Of a stretch of 64,000 nucleotides of DNA, positions 45,627-56,858 are shown in pieces (positions within the stretch are counted from its first letter, which is position 1; every line of letters begins with the position of its first letter). Made by a program: the position numbers and the translations under genes. Origin of the DNA: Camellia lanceoleosa (taxonomy: Eukaryota; Streptophyta; Magnoliopsida; Ericales; Theaceae); NCBI GenBank assembly GCA_025200525.1, contig CM045770.1, positions 130,042,200 to 130,106,199 on the forward strand. Reading direction: 5' to 3'. The notes below the pieces were generated by a model. It had not been told where the DNA came from. It did not search any database and was given only the letters and a program-made list of their open reading frames with translations.

Positions 45627-48600
45627 ATGGCAGACGACAATCCTCACAGCGGAGGTTCTCCAAGGATGGAGGACGATCCCGAGCACATCCCGTTGCCACC
45701 CCGGGTTCGACCCTTCAACTCGGAGAGATACCTCCCCGAGGTATATGTACTACCAGTCCGCCATTTCAGTAGATTCGCACGAGGCGCACCCGATGATCTT
45801 TTGCTATGAGAGACAGAGTCTCACTTATCCTATGATGCCTTTGATGTACGCACTGTTTCCTCACATGTTTCACAATGTACTTTGCATTTCCTGTATAACT
45901 CGTATTTTTGCACTATCTGCTCATCTCAAACATATTCATGCAATATATTCCTTACACTACCTTTCATCTGCTCACTCTGATCATATTCACGCATTGTATT
46001 TCTTACACTACCTTTTGTCTGCTCACTTTGATCATATTCATGCATTGTATTTCTTACACTGCCTTTTGTATACTCATTCTGATCACAGGTGGACTCTCGT
46101 TTTACCAGAGGGTACGAAGCCACATCCGCGAGGGAGTGGTACATAGAGCTCCCTGATGCTGTCTGCCACATCATTGATGAGGATGGATTTGGCCTATTCT
46201 GCATGGGGCTATTGTGCCTCATGGCAAGCAGATTCCTACTGGGAGCGTTGGTAGCGAGATGGTGGGACACCACCAACTCTTTCCATTTCTCTACCACGGG
46301 TGACATGAAGATGACCCCATATGATTTCGCTATGCTGATGGGCATCAAGGTAGGAGGATGGCCGATCCCATATGACACTGACATGGGCGAGTGGGAGGCT
46401 GCCTAGATATATCTGCTGGGGACTTGCCCACCTCTCTTCCGATCAAAGACAGTTCGGTATACATGGTTCGCAGATCACTACAGAGGGACAGCACCAGAGA
46501 CCATAGAGGAGATCAAGCAACATGCCTGAGGATTCCTGATGTTCCACTTTGGCACTACTTTATTCCCCGACAGGGCGAATACAGTCGGGCTATATCTTCT
46601 GAGTGCTTTGGTGGACTTGTCCTAGGTCTGGCACTATGATTGGGGTAGCGCTGGCCTTGTTACCCTGTACTGCTATCTGAGTTCGACATCCCACAGGAGT
46701 GGGAACAGGGTTGGCGGCTATTGGAGAGCCTAGGAGGTATGCTTTACTTTTCTGCTTTACATTTTCTACCGTGCTTTCTACTTTGCACTTTCAGTACATT
46801 GCACATACACAATCTGCTTTCTGCTTTACATTCTCTGTAAACTACATTTACACACAATCTGCTTTCTACATGACATACATTTTTTGTATATTGTACCACA
46901 CACCTTACTTTATGCATTTTCTCTGTATTCTACATTCTCTGCATTATGCCTTTCTAGACATTACACACACACTACGCTTTTCGCATTATCTGTGTTTATC
47001 TGTTGTATACTCACTGTCGCCCTTTTGCCTTTTGTAGCCGTGGGTATATGCCTATTTCCCGATCCTTGCCCCAGAGCCTGAGGTCGAAATGCCTCCTATC
47101 GTGCCATATTCTCGCTGGTACGATAGGAGGTGTCAGCCGAGGACCCGAGAGTCCCTCTCATTTTTTTGCCAGTATTTTGACACAGTGAGGGCAGCAAAGG
47201 TAACCTGAAACTCACAATTCTTTCTGCTTTTAGCTCGAATTCATATTGCATATCTAATGGCAACTAATCAATCTATGTACTTGTTGTCTACAGATCATGT
47301 GGCAGCCTTGGGCGACGTTGCCAGAGGATGTTAGATTTCAGTTTGCCAGTGATTGGGGCACTTCCCACTATCAGCTAGTGCTTGAGGGACCAGTAGGCTG
47401 AGCCTGGTCCCTAAGCGAGCGCTTCATGTGCCAAACGTTAGGTATGCCATTACAGACAATTCCGATACCACCTCTGGCATCCATGCGAGCCACAGAGAGT
47501 CTCTCCCATCAGGAGCTTATTGACTTTATGCGAGGTGTGGACGTGAACTTTTTCCTTGAGGAGGGGGACTATACAACTTACATCTAGACGCACCTTATGC
47601 CTCCCTTAACAGGTATTCGTGCTTAGACAAGGAGGGCAGCTGATGCCCCTTCAACGAGCAAGACCCAAGCAGCAGCAGGTGCCCCTTCGACGAGCAGGGC
47701 CTAAGCGTAAAGGGGCAAGGCTAGGGATATACCCCCCCGCTAGGCAGAGTTTTGGATGGCCAGAGCCTCCAACTGGGCTAACAGGTTGGCGGTAGTCTAG
47801 AGAGCCTTATCATATTCCGATTGAGCCTTCATTGCCTGGTCACCGATATGTCAGGACACCCGATTCACCTTTGGTATGGACTACAGCTTTCATTTTTTTC
47901 GTTCTTACTCAAATACTCAGGCATTCATTCATTATAGATACTGATCATTCCAACTTGCATTTGCAACCCTCCACAGGATACGTCGAGGGGTTACTTGAGA
48001 TGCTGGCCTCATTCGAGGGCATGATCTTGATGAGAGAGGTGATACTTGGCTACCACGATATTCAGGTAATTTTTCAGTTTTCTTGCATTTCGGTCATCAT
48101 ATTTCTACTGATATACTAAAACTGACATCTCAACTGACCATTTCCCCACACTGCACTAATACATTGTATGCATAGATCACACTTGGCACGTTGCATTTAC
48201 CCACCATATTTGACTTTTACGTGTACCTATTCTGCACATGATACTTGTATTTGATACACATACTGTGGCTGACACATTCAAACTACCTTTTCAGGTCCCA
48301 CCTCTACCGACAGGACCAATGGTGACAAAAGCAGGACCATCAACACACCCTCCAGCAGCAGGGAGAAAGAGAAAGACTTCGGTAAACGGCCAAGGGAGAC
48401 GTCGGGAGCCCATCATGCACGATGACGACAAGACCAGTGAGACTGAGGAGGTTGCAGATCAGCATGACGAGTCGTCCGAGAGCGGAGATGATGACGTTGG
48501 TTCAGGTTCTAAGAGTAGGGATACTATGCTGAGGAGGGCTCCAAGGAGGGGAACGGAGGCAGTGGCGCCGATAGAACAGTGCTGTAGAGTCCACTCTGCC

Positions 48601-48627
48601 AAGGAAGAGGATGAAGAGGGCCTCTAG
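45627..48627 (+). pseudogene. Plant mobile domain (PMD) gene, antisense in the Tat element
   Basis: PMD (aminotransferase-like) proteins occur as host silencing factors such as MAIL1/MAIN and as passengers of plant transposons. Proposed exons: 45627-45845, 46089-46736, 47038-47199, 47294-47873, 47977-48065, 48295-48627. All five introns are GT-AG, and the phases (0,0,0,1,0) join without shift. Exon 2 carries the domain core: FGLFCMGLLCLMASRFLLGA, LVARWWDTTNSFHF, MTPYDFAMLMGIKVGG, then YLLGTCPPLFRSKT and VWHYDWGSAGLVTLY. The last exon is acidic and low-complexity (SETEEVADQHDESSESGDDD). Stops interrupt it: TGA 45807, TAG 46404, TGA 46527, TAG 46623, TAG 46731, TGA 47399, TAG 47585 and others. 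Most fit CAG or CGA with C changed to T. It lies opposite to gag-pol, so it had its own promoter. Inactive as seen. Confidence 0.75.
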
Positions 48628-49280
48628 AGTTTGAGATAGTTGGCGCTGATTCTCTGTATTGTTGCTTAGTTTCTTTTATCAGTAGTGTTAGTACTTTGTA
48701 CAGCTTTAGACAGTTTTATTTTGTGAAAACTTGTACTCTTTGTAAAAGGAAACCATGATCGGGATGAAAACAGTTTTTGATGAAAAAGTGTTGTATTTTA
48801 CATTCTGGGCATCGCATTACACCACATCGTATAAAAAAATAGGATTGATGGGATTTGAACTTTGTGAAATGTATTGGCATTCACTTAATCAGGTAATGAA
48901 CCAACCAACGCATAATAAGCAAAGTAAAACAACTCGGTGAACAAAACAACAACTCGATAAACAAATACAACAACTAGATAAACAAAACTAACTAAAACGA
49001 GACATCACAGTGCATAAAGAGCAGAACAAGACACCGATTCTTAGCACTCTTGACACATAGGAAGACCAAAGGAATCTTACCGGGCAGAAACAGGGACTGT
49101 CAGCCACTTGGTGTTGACTGTCGGCCACCAAAAGTGGCCGGTCGGCTACAAAAGGTGGCCGGTCGGCCATTGATGCAGGGGATCTCCAGATTGCTGCCAC
49201 CTGTCTTCCACTCAGTGCCTTATCTTCTACAAAAGTTAGGACTTCGTAGCTTCTTCATTCTAGCTCTGTTTTTGCCACAA
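48628..49280. other. Spacer between the two antisense genes
   Basis: The stretch holds the 3' end of the PMD gene and the upstream region of the next gene. A GGCCAC cluster at 49096-49175 has GTCGGCCACC, GTGGCCGGTCGG and GTGGCCGGTCGGCC. No other gene seen. Confidence 0.6.
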
Positions 49281-50569
49281 ATGGAGCCATTCTTCGTCGA
49301 AAAACTCTCCGATTGGATTGTAACTTTGGATGGCTCGAAAAAAGTGAATTTCTAGGATTTCGGGATAAACACACTATTCACGCTAAGTCGTACCCCACTG
49401 TGTTTTCCGTTCCTTCAAGCCGTGGCTAAATGTTGGAACCCGGTCACACATGTGTTCAACTTTGGGGGGCAAGAAATGTGCCCTATAATCGAAGAATTCC
49501 AGATTTTGATGGAATCCTGACGTGATAAGGAAATCTTACCTCAGTCTCATTTTGGTCACATCCAAGCACTAGGAAGAATGTGCGGACTCACTTTCCATGA
49601 GGCTTGATCCTTGATTAACAACAGAGAGCTGGGTATTCCCAATCTCATTCATCGGTTTTCTGATGCCGGTGACCGTGGCGATCGTCTTTGGCGGAGTTTT
49701 CGGCAACATGCCCTTTGTTTGTGTATGTTGGCTCATTTTCTTCTTGCTCCTAGTTTTGGAGGGTCCAGCATTTGACTCATCGAAGTGATTGAAGGTTTGA
49801 AAGAGGGCAAAAGTTGCATTGGCTTAGCAATGGCTGAGACTTTGATGGGTTTAGACGCCTTCCATCCGCAAGAGACGACCTGATTCACAGGGAGCCCACT
49901 ACTCTTACAGGTAATGTTTCCCACCCTATCTCACATGTGTTCCTCACATCCCTCGGCACTCAGGCTCTGTTTTTCTCTCAAAACCCTTTCTCACTTTTTT
50001 TCTCTCCACATACACCTCTCTATTCTTTAATCTCTCTTTTCTTTCATTCCTCCCCAGATATGGTTCATGGACAGGTTGAAAGTAATGGACTCTTGCCCTG
50101 TATATTTAGCGCACAGCTATTTCTTTCACCAATGGCTAGTTGATTTCCCGAACGAGGGGTGGTGGTCCCATTGAATGTGAACAAGTCTGCTGTTGACATT
50201 GCTCGGCATTGCTCCTAGTTTGATCTGCCCGAAATGAGCTACAGCGTGTCTCGGCAACCCGACATTCAGTTGATTATCTTGACACACTGTGTGTTCTACT
50301 TCCCATTTAGGTTCAGGTGTTAATTTGGTCACGACCAAATTTGCCCAAAAGATGCGATAGAATACCCGACTTCATACTTCATCTGAGGTTCACCGTTGGC
50401 CCAATACCCAGCTGCTTGGAGGACAACAGAACTTTTGACCCCTGCTCCCCGCTTCAATTACGCCTTGTCTAGCAAATGCATAGCTTGGTTGGAAGATGAG
50501 GCACAAGCTGGACCTACTTTAGCAACTGAAGCTTCTACGAGCTCAGAGAGAGGACGCAGGAACACCTAA
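49281..50569 (+). pseudogene. Second antisense gene, DUF7745-like
   Basis: The ATG at 49281 opens MEPFFVEKLSDWIVTLDG. Further on are AVAKCWNPVTHVFNFGGQEM and IIEEFQILME, then LGIPNLIHRFSD and LFLLAP-type segments. WNPVTHVFNFG...IEEF matches the start of the TE-associated domain DUF7745, recalled from plant transposons and not confirmed by search. Exon 1 is 49281-49910 (630 bases), followed by a GT-AG intron to 50057. Exon 2 begins WFMDRLKVMDSCPVYLAHSY and the frame ends near 50569 (EASTSSERGRRNT). In-frame stops occur in both exons, many of C-to-T type. An AATAAA string follows near 50629. It runs opposite to pol and in the same direction as the PMD gene. Confidence 0.55.
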
Positions 50570-51234
50570 CTCATCGATGCCCCCCAAATTTATTTCTTTG
50601 TTCTAACTTTCAAGTTTTCCTTTTGAATGTAATAAAAAGAAACTTTAATTTGTATCAAGAGTTAAAGAGCTTTGTATTGAAATCAATGAAATTGAAGTTG
50701 TGGGCACTGAAAATTTTCCTTTTGGTCTAAAAATGGTCTAAACTGTAAAAAGATTAATTTGAACAAAATCAACTTTTATCAAAACTTTTCAAAACCATTT
50801 TCGATAAGGATCACAACTTGACACACATGGAATCTATCCTCGAGATGTACAACCCCAAATCCAAAACAACAGAAAGTTGCCCCTTGTCTGAATGGCACTA
50901 CGCAGCACTTTAACCAGCTCTCATAATGTGGACCACAACCGAACTCTTAGATACAGAAAAGACAAAGATGACTTGAACAATCAAATGGACACAGTTGATT
51001 TGGAAGTGTTTATGGCTGAACTTCAGAATGAAATTGCGTACGTATCCCGAAGATAAGAATCAAGCCTTACATAGTTCGTTTCAAGTTCACTCGGGTATTA
51101 ACACTCTCCTTTTGCGCTCTAACTTTTGCCAAGGCCGCCCTTTCTGGGTTTTCAACCTTGCGAGCTAAGTTTTTCTTATTTCAAATTTTTTTGTGCTCTA
51201 ATTTTTGCCTTGGTCGTCCTTCTGGGTTTTCGAC
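50570..51234. other. Region between the end of pol and the antisense genes
   Basis: No gene. It contains the poly-A-signal-like AATAAA of the plus-strand gene near 50629. In element sense it holds GGGATACGTACGCA just after pol. TTTTGCCTTGGTCGTCCTTC-type duplicated strings occur at about 51125 and 51200. Confidence 0.6.
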
Positions 51235-52345
51235 CTAGCGAGCTACCCAAGGATAGTATTTCTTCAACTTGTCCATGTTGATTGGTTGGGAGAATTCAAC
51301 GCCATCTAGGTCCATAAGAATGACAGCTTCACCCGACCAAATTGATTTAATAATGTAAGGACCAGTCCAATTAGGTCTGAACTTGCCCCTAGGGATAGGA
51401 GCTCGGTTGTCTTTGAGCACCAAATCCCCTTCTTTCAGATTCTTGGACTTAACTTTCTTGTTGAAAGCCCTGGCAATCCTACGTTGATAACCTTGGACAT
51501 GGTACAACGCTTTCAGCCTCCTCTCATCAAACAGCATTAGTTCTTCAAATCTACTCTGCTGCCAATCCACTTCTGCTATCTAACACTCAGCCATAACCCG
51601 TAGTGATGATACCTCAATTTCGATCAGCAGACCAGCCTTCATCCCATGAACCAGAGAATACGGAGTTGTCCCAGTAGATGTCCGAATTGATGTTCTATAG
51701 CCCAGAGAGCAAACGACAATTTGTTTGGCCAGTCCCTGTAGGTTTCCACCATCTCAAAAGCTCCGTTGGTTTGTAGCCGATATATTGATGACTTATGAAA
51801 AGCCACATTGAACTTCTCCAACAAGTCAATCACTTCTTTCTTGAAGTGGGAACCATTGTCTGAAATGATCTCATTCGGGATCCCATAACGACTATCGATG
51901 TTATTCCTGATGAACTTGGCTACGTATGATGCTTTCAGCACTGCGTAAGATTGGGCTTTGACCCACTTTGTAAAATAGTCTATTGCCACCAGGATATACT
52001 CATGCTTATTCGAGCCCTTCAGTGTAACTTCTCCAATAACATCGATTCCCCAGATTGAAAAAGGCCACAGAAAAGTCATGTTGTACAGCATTGACGATGG
52101 AATATTCATGCGATTTGACATTTGTGGCATCACTGAACAAAACTGATACAATCCTCCTCCATGGTTGACCAGTAATAACCCTGCCTAAGAATCTTCTGAG
52201 CTAGCATTACTCCGCTCATATGTGATCCACACTTTCCTCCATGAATGGCCTCCATTAGGCGCTTTGACTCTTCTTCATCAACACACAGTTTGTGCATTCC
52301 CAGATGGCCTTGTTTGTACAATTTACCCTCACAGATGATAAACTA
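51235..52345 (-). pseudogene. Tat integrase
   Basis: Integrase inserts the DNA copy into the genome. The zinc-binding part includes MEAIHGGKCGSHM, KILRQGYYW and the cysteines near 52140. Core motifs WGIDVIG and ISDNGSHF carry the first two acidic residues. The third region reads QTNGAFEMVETYRDWPNK and is shorter than in related elements by about a dozen residues. The carboxy-terminal part keeps GDLVLK and KFRPNWTGPYII and has no chromodomain. A TAG at 52343 precedes the domain, frameshifts lie near 52112 and 51720, and another TAG is at 51580. Not functional. Confidence 0.85.
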
Positions 52346-52499
52346 AGCAGCCATTCGCCGTATTTCTCTTTTATCATTGACATTTTCCCCTAGTGGATAA
52401 GTTTCCTTTTCCAAGAAGTTCCAGATATCATAATACCAGGGGTTTTGATCTTGAACCTCATCTATTGCAGCGATCAGCTTGTAGACCGACACATACCTC

Positions 52500-52925
52500 T
52501 GCTCAATAATGACTAGACGCATCCATACTCCCAACGGGATGTCTATCATCGATGATAGAGTTGCTAAAGAATTAGCAAACCTATTGTTCTCCCTTAGGAG
52601 GTGGGTGAAGGTTTGCTTCTCAAACCGAGGAATTAGAACGTCCAAGGTCTGGTGATAAATCTTCATTCTTTCTTCTTTAACTTTCCAGTCTCCTTTTGCT
52701 TGAGACACAACAAGATTTGAGTCCCCAATGACGTCCAACCACTTTGCCCCTAGTTCTAGGGTGGCTTCCAAGCCAGTGATACATGCCTCGTATTCTGCTT
52801 TATTGTTCGATACTTTGAATCGGAGCTTAAAGGCTAAGGGCAAGTGGGAATGGTTGGGTGCTATTAGCAACACCCCTATCCCATACCTGTACTAGTTGGA
52901 CGCTCCGTCAAAGTACATAGTCCAA
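52500..52925 (-). pseudogene. Second RNase H domain (aRNH type) of the Tat element
   Basis: A second, archaeal-type RNase H after the usual gypsy one is a Tat trait. Seen: WTMYFDGASN (first Asp), KVSNNKAEYEACITGLEATL (Glu), VIGDSNLVVSQAKGDWK (second Asp), then ENNRFANSLATLSS. The last motif normally reads FADALA-like, so the fourth metal-binding Asp is Asn here. A TAG at 52892 splits the first motif from the rest (SN*YRYGIGVLL). The first strand with DGAS remains in frame upstream. Confidence 0.85.
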
Positions 52926-52999
52926 ATCTCTTCATCAACTTGCAGAATGGCCTCATCAGGGAACAGATACTCTACTGCTTCGTCTCCCTCTACCGAGTG

Positions 53000-53430
53000 A
53001 TCGGCTAGGAACTCCCCTACCACTCTCCCTTTTACAGACTTGCGAGTCATATACTTCAAATCAAATTCGAAGAGAAGTAGCCAATGAGCTAGCCTACCTG
53101 TAAGTGCTGGTTTCTCAAAGAGATATTTGATAGGGTCTAATCTCGAAACCAAAATTACAAAATGAGCTCACAGGTAGTGCCTCAACTTCCTAGTAGCCCA
53201 TACCAAGGCTAAGAAAGCCTTCTCCAGCGGGGTGTAACCGATCTCATATTCTAGCATCTTCTTGCTCAGGTAATAGATGACTTTCTCCACTCTATCCTCA
53301 GATTCCTGCGCAAGCATGCAACCCATTGTTGTGTCGGCTATTGACAGATACAAAATCAACGGCTTTTTCGACTCTAGCAATGACAACACAGGTGGGTTCT
53401 GTAGACATTTCTTAATCTGCTCAAAAACAA
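53000..53430 (-). pseudogene. Gypsy RNase H domain of the Tat element
   Basis: The carboxy half of the RT-RNase H block: LILYLSIADTTMGCMLAQES, KVIYYLSKKMLEYEIGYTPL and EKAFLALVWATRKLRHYL, followed by a TGA at 53168. The frame then resumes with SRLDPIKYLFEKPALTGRLA and LLLFEFDLKYMTRK. It removes the RNA strand of the RNA-DNA hybrid in living elements. The stop fits CGA to TGA. Confidence 0.85.
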
Positions 53431-54308
53431 CCTGGCATCGGTCATCCCATTGGAATTTCTTTCCTTTCTTCAGGAGACCAAATAGTAGTTCACAAGTCGA
53501 GGTTAATTTTGCAATAAACTGCCTTATAAATTGCACTTTACCTAGAAAGCTTCGCATCTCCTTTTCAGTCCTTGGTGGTGGCATTTCTAGGATGGCCTTG
53601 ATCCTGGAAGGATCAACCTCAATGCTCCTTTGTGTAATCAAGAACCCCAGCATTTTCCCTGCTGTGACACCAAAAGCGCATTTATGTAGATTCAACATCA
53701 ACTGATATTCTTTGATCCATTGGAAAATTTTCTTCAAGGCGGTGTAGTGGCCCTCTCTCTCTTTGGATTTGACAATCATGTCGTCCACATATACCTCAAC
53801 CTCTTTGTGGATCATGTCATGCAAGATCGTGGTTGTAGCCCGTTGATAAGTAGCTCCAGCATTTTTCAGACCGAACGACATCACCCTATAGCAGTAGGTT
53901 CCCCACTACATGGTGAAGGCAGTCTTCTCCCTATCCTCAGGTGCCATCAAGATCTGGTTGTATTCGGAAAACCCATCCATGAAGGAAAGTAGCGCATGGC
54001 CTGCGGTGAAGTCCACCAATTCGTCGATGTGAGGTAATAGAAAGTCGTCCTTCGGACTGGCTCTGTTTAGATCTCTGAAGTCCACGCACCCGACTTTTGC
54101 CATCTTTCTTCGGCACTGGAACAATGTTTGCCAGCCAAGTAGGATACTCAGATACTAGTAAGAACCCAGCATTTATCTGCTTGGTGACCTCTTCCTTGAT
54201 TTTCAATGCCCAATCCGGGCATATTCTCCGAAGCTTCTGCTTGACAGGTCGGGCCTCAAGATCAAGAGGGATCCGGTGCTGTACAATCTCAGGATCTATT
54301 CCAGGCAT
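53431..54308 (-). pseudogene. Tat reverse transcriptase
   Basis: RT copies element RNA into DNA. In order: IPLDLEARPVKQKLRRICPD, PTWLANIVPVPKKDGK, VDFRDLNRASPKDDF, LLSFMDGFSEYNQI, MSFGLKNAGATYQRA, the catalytic YVDDM with the two Asp codons at about 53785-53780, and MLGFLITQRSIEVDPSRIKA in the thumb. A one-base insertion in an A run near 54100 shifts the frame, and a TAG at about 53906 lies before WGTYCYRVMSFGL. The motif set and the adjoining RNase H place it in the Tat branch. Confidence 0.9.
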
Positions 54309-54429
54309 GTCTTTGTAGAACCACTCAAAAACATCTCTTTGACATCTTTTAATAAAGCGACTAAGCGCTCGTGTTCCTCCGAAGACAATGTGTACCCAAT
54401 CTGGACCAGACGCGGATCTTTCTCAGTAC

Positions 54430-55275
54430 CTACGTTAATTGCAATGATTTCATCACAAGGGTTTTTACAAACCTCTCATCCTCTCGATCAATTAAAAGTT
54501 TCAAAATCGAAGGAATTCTTTCCTCGTCGTTTTTATCAAAATTTTGAAAGTCATGATCAATGCAATATATAGGTGGCACAGAAAAGTACTCAGAAACAGC
54601 AGTGGTACCATTCTCATTAAAAGCTTCCAGCTCGTCCAATTCCTCGATTACAACTGACTCAAAAGAAAAGGAAAAAAATGACCTGAACAAAACAACAGCA
54701 TTCGGGTTATCAACCCCAGGAATACCAGACTCCGACTCAGAAGAACTGGAATTTGATTCTGACTCCATAGACTCTGTGGAATCAGATTCCGGTTCACTAC
54801 CTGATTCAGAACTATTGGACAAAATGCCCTCCTCGAACTGCTAAACGAGGGAGGGTGCGATAGATGTATCCAGAATACGACCGGAAGGATCCACAGCTGA
54901 TTGATCTCCGATCATGGAAACGATGAAGTCATCCCCCAAGCTCTTCGGTTCGATCTGATGATCTAAAAGGAGATAGGCCAATGCTGCTCCCATCTCAAGT
55001 TCACTGCCATTGGACTCATCCTCTGTACTCTGTTCAGCCTCAGCTGGTAAGACAGTCAGTTTCTTTGTAGCTTTATCCCCTTGCAACTGTAGGTCAACGA
55101 AAATCTCAAAGCCTGGCAAATGCCGTTTCTCAGAGTTCAACCATGGCTCAGGAAAGCCGTAGAATGGGAAATCTTCCCCCTCCCAGACAAAACGTTCGTT
55201 CAGGGTTCCATGAATTGGTCTGTGCACAAGCTCATAGTGCTTCCCACTTTGCTTTGCTTTGGCTCTTCGTGCCAT
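54430..55275 (-). pseudogene. Protease-RT linker, Ser/acidic-rich region
   Basis: Two consecutive minus-strand pieces in one frame. The first is a soluble-looking segment (FVWEGEDFPFYGFPEPWLNS, LGDDFIVSMIGDQSAVDP). A run SSESGSEPESDSTESMESES then SNSSSSESESG follows, and after it FSVPPIYCIDHDFQNF. Linkers of this kind, with low-complexity acidic runs, separate protease and RT in Tat/Ogre elements; in Ogre an intron is removed in this region. I see no convincing intron here. Confidence 0.6.
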
Positions 55276-55289
55276 TTCCTTCCGTTTTC

Positions 55290-55622
55290 TTACCTAGTCC
55301 TCTTGGTAGGCGAGTAGCCAAGCTGAAAGGTATGAGGGTTATATGGCACTTCGGCCAACGCAGGCACGCCCTTCTGGCCACTCTTTCCCAGTCCCATCCC
55401 GGGTATATGTTGTAGCTTGTTCATGAGGTAAATTGATTGAGCACTGATGTACAATCCCTCATCAATAGCTAGAATGTTTTGCACCAACCAAGCCTTAACC
55501 AGGGTAAATCCAGACAATAAGACATCCTCATCGTAGTGTACGATTTCTAGTACTGGTGTAGTAACTTCCGGCGAAGGATGTATGGAAGAATTCCCAAAAA
55601 TGATGGCTACCCGTTTTCCCAT
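55290..55622 (-). pseudogene. G-patch-like segment between protease and RT
   Basis: The piece contains VAIIFGNSSIHPSPEVTTPV and later MNKLQHIPGMGLGKSGQKG, which has the glycine spacing of a G-patch (GxGLGKxxxG). G-patches bind RNA-handling proteins, and they occur at this place in several Tat-type polyproteins. A frameshift at an A run near 55625 separates it from the protease. Confidence 0.6.
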
Positions 55623-55638
55623 GGGGGTACTTCAGCAT

Positions 55639-56220
55639 CTAATGCAAGGTGAAAGAAACAACTTTCACTTGGTGCAACCACGGCCATCCAAGGAGTAAAT
55701 TAAAAGTGGTCGAAACATTTAAGACGTGAAACTCAATATCCTGTTGTGTCGAGCCAACTTGCACTCTGACTTGCACTATTCCCATCACTTCTCGACTTGT
55801 GTTGTCGTAAGCCCGGATCACCTGGGTCGTCGGTACAAAATCCGCGAGCTTCAAGCCAATAGCATAGGCCGTGCGTGACGGAAACACATTAATTGCAGAC
55901 CCGGTATCAACCAAGACTACTGGTATCCACTTCTCTTTACATTCAACAGAGATGTATAGTGGTTTGTTATGCGCAGAGCCCTCGGGTAGCAATTCCTTAT
56001 CTGTGAAGGTCAAAGTCGGAGAAACACCTCCCAGAAAGACAAGTCCCACTATTTGTTCAGGAGTTGTGTCGATAGAGAGTTTAGCCTTATCCATTGTCAA
56101 TAATACAGCTTGCCGGTGCACGTGTGAAGCCATGAGCAAACCCCAAATGGATATGTCTACTTGGATCTTCTTTAGCTGCTTCAGTATAGCTTCTTCTTCT
56201 AGCAGTTTCTTCTTCTATTT
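55639..56220 (-). pseudogene. Tat aspartic protease
   Basis: Before the domain the frame gives LLEEEAILKQLKKIQVDISI and WGLLMASHVHRQAV. The active-site motif is VLVDTGSAINVFPS; IRAYDNTSREVMG (flap side) and LNVSTTFNLLLGWPWLH follow. It cuts the polyprotein in living elements. A TAG at 55639-55641 follows FTLH and fits CAG to TAG, because the sense continues with MLKYPHGK. Confidence 0.88.
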
Positions 56221-56858
56221 TTTCGTCTCCTTATCTTTTCCAAATGCTTCTGGTTGGTCTAGATGTGGAGGTTTAAAATACCGCCCACTCCAAGTCATGT
56301 GATCAACTTCCTTGGAATACCATGTATCATCTGACAAATTCTATCCCCAATCTTTATCAGTGTGGGCAAGACGCAAGTCATCGTCTTCCTACCACATTCC
56401 TCCGGCAACCGACAAGCAACTATCTGGTTCCGTTGTAAGTATTCCTGTATCCACATCACAGCCAGTCCCTGCAGGGCCTTTGGCTTTTCTAGCCTTCTGA
56501 TCATTCCCATCACTTTCGTGTTTGAACCGCTTCAGTGTGGCCCCCTACTCTGTATCAGCTGTACAAATGCTACCCAGTTCCTTAGAACAATTCTTAGTAC
56601 CGGTGCTCTCCGACAACTTTCCCTTGTCGTCGACCGTTTCGACCGTTACAGCAGTCCCCGTTTCTGACTGTTCCTACTTTGGTTGAGACCCCACATCAAC
56701 ATCTGGTTCATCACTGAGCCACCCCGTATTATCCGTTGATCTGTTCATATCGAACCAGCCAATATGTACACTCCCCAAGCCTTGTTCATCGAAGAACTGT
56801 AGATTGCTGATGTCCTCCTCGAGACTAGGTCATCCAATTCTTGGCTTGATCCGCCCTC
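56221..56858 (-). pseudogene. Gag-protease spacer, decayed
   Basis: The gag frame continues past its stop as IRRLEKPKALQGLAVMWIQE and KTMTCVLPTLIKIGDRICQM, with further stops. No domain recognised. It links gag and protease in the usual polyprotein. Confidence 0.45.

Noticed and set aside
45627..48627. PMD gene as an ordinary host gene
   Set aside because: It lies between pol and the PPT of one element, with element-type tandem arrays on one side and pol on the other, and many in-frame stops.
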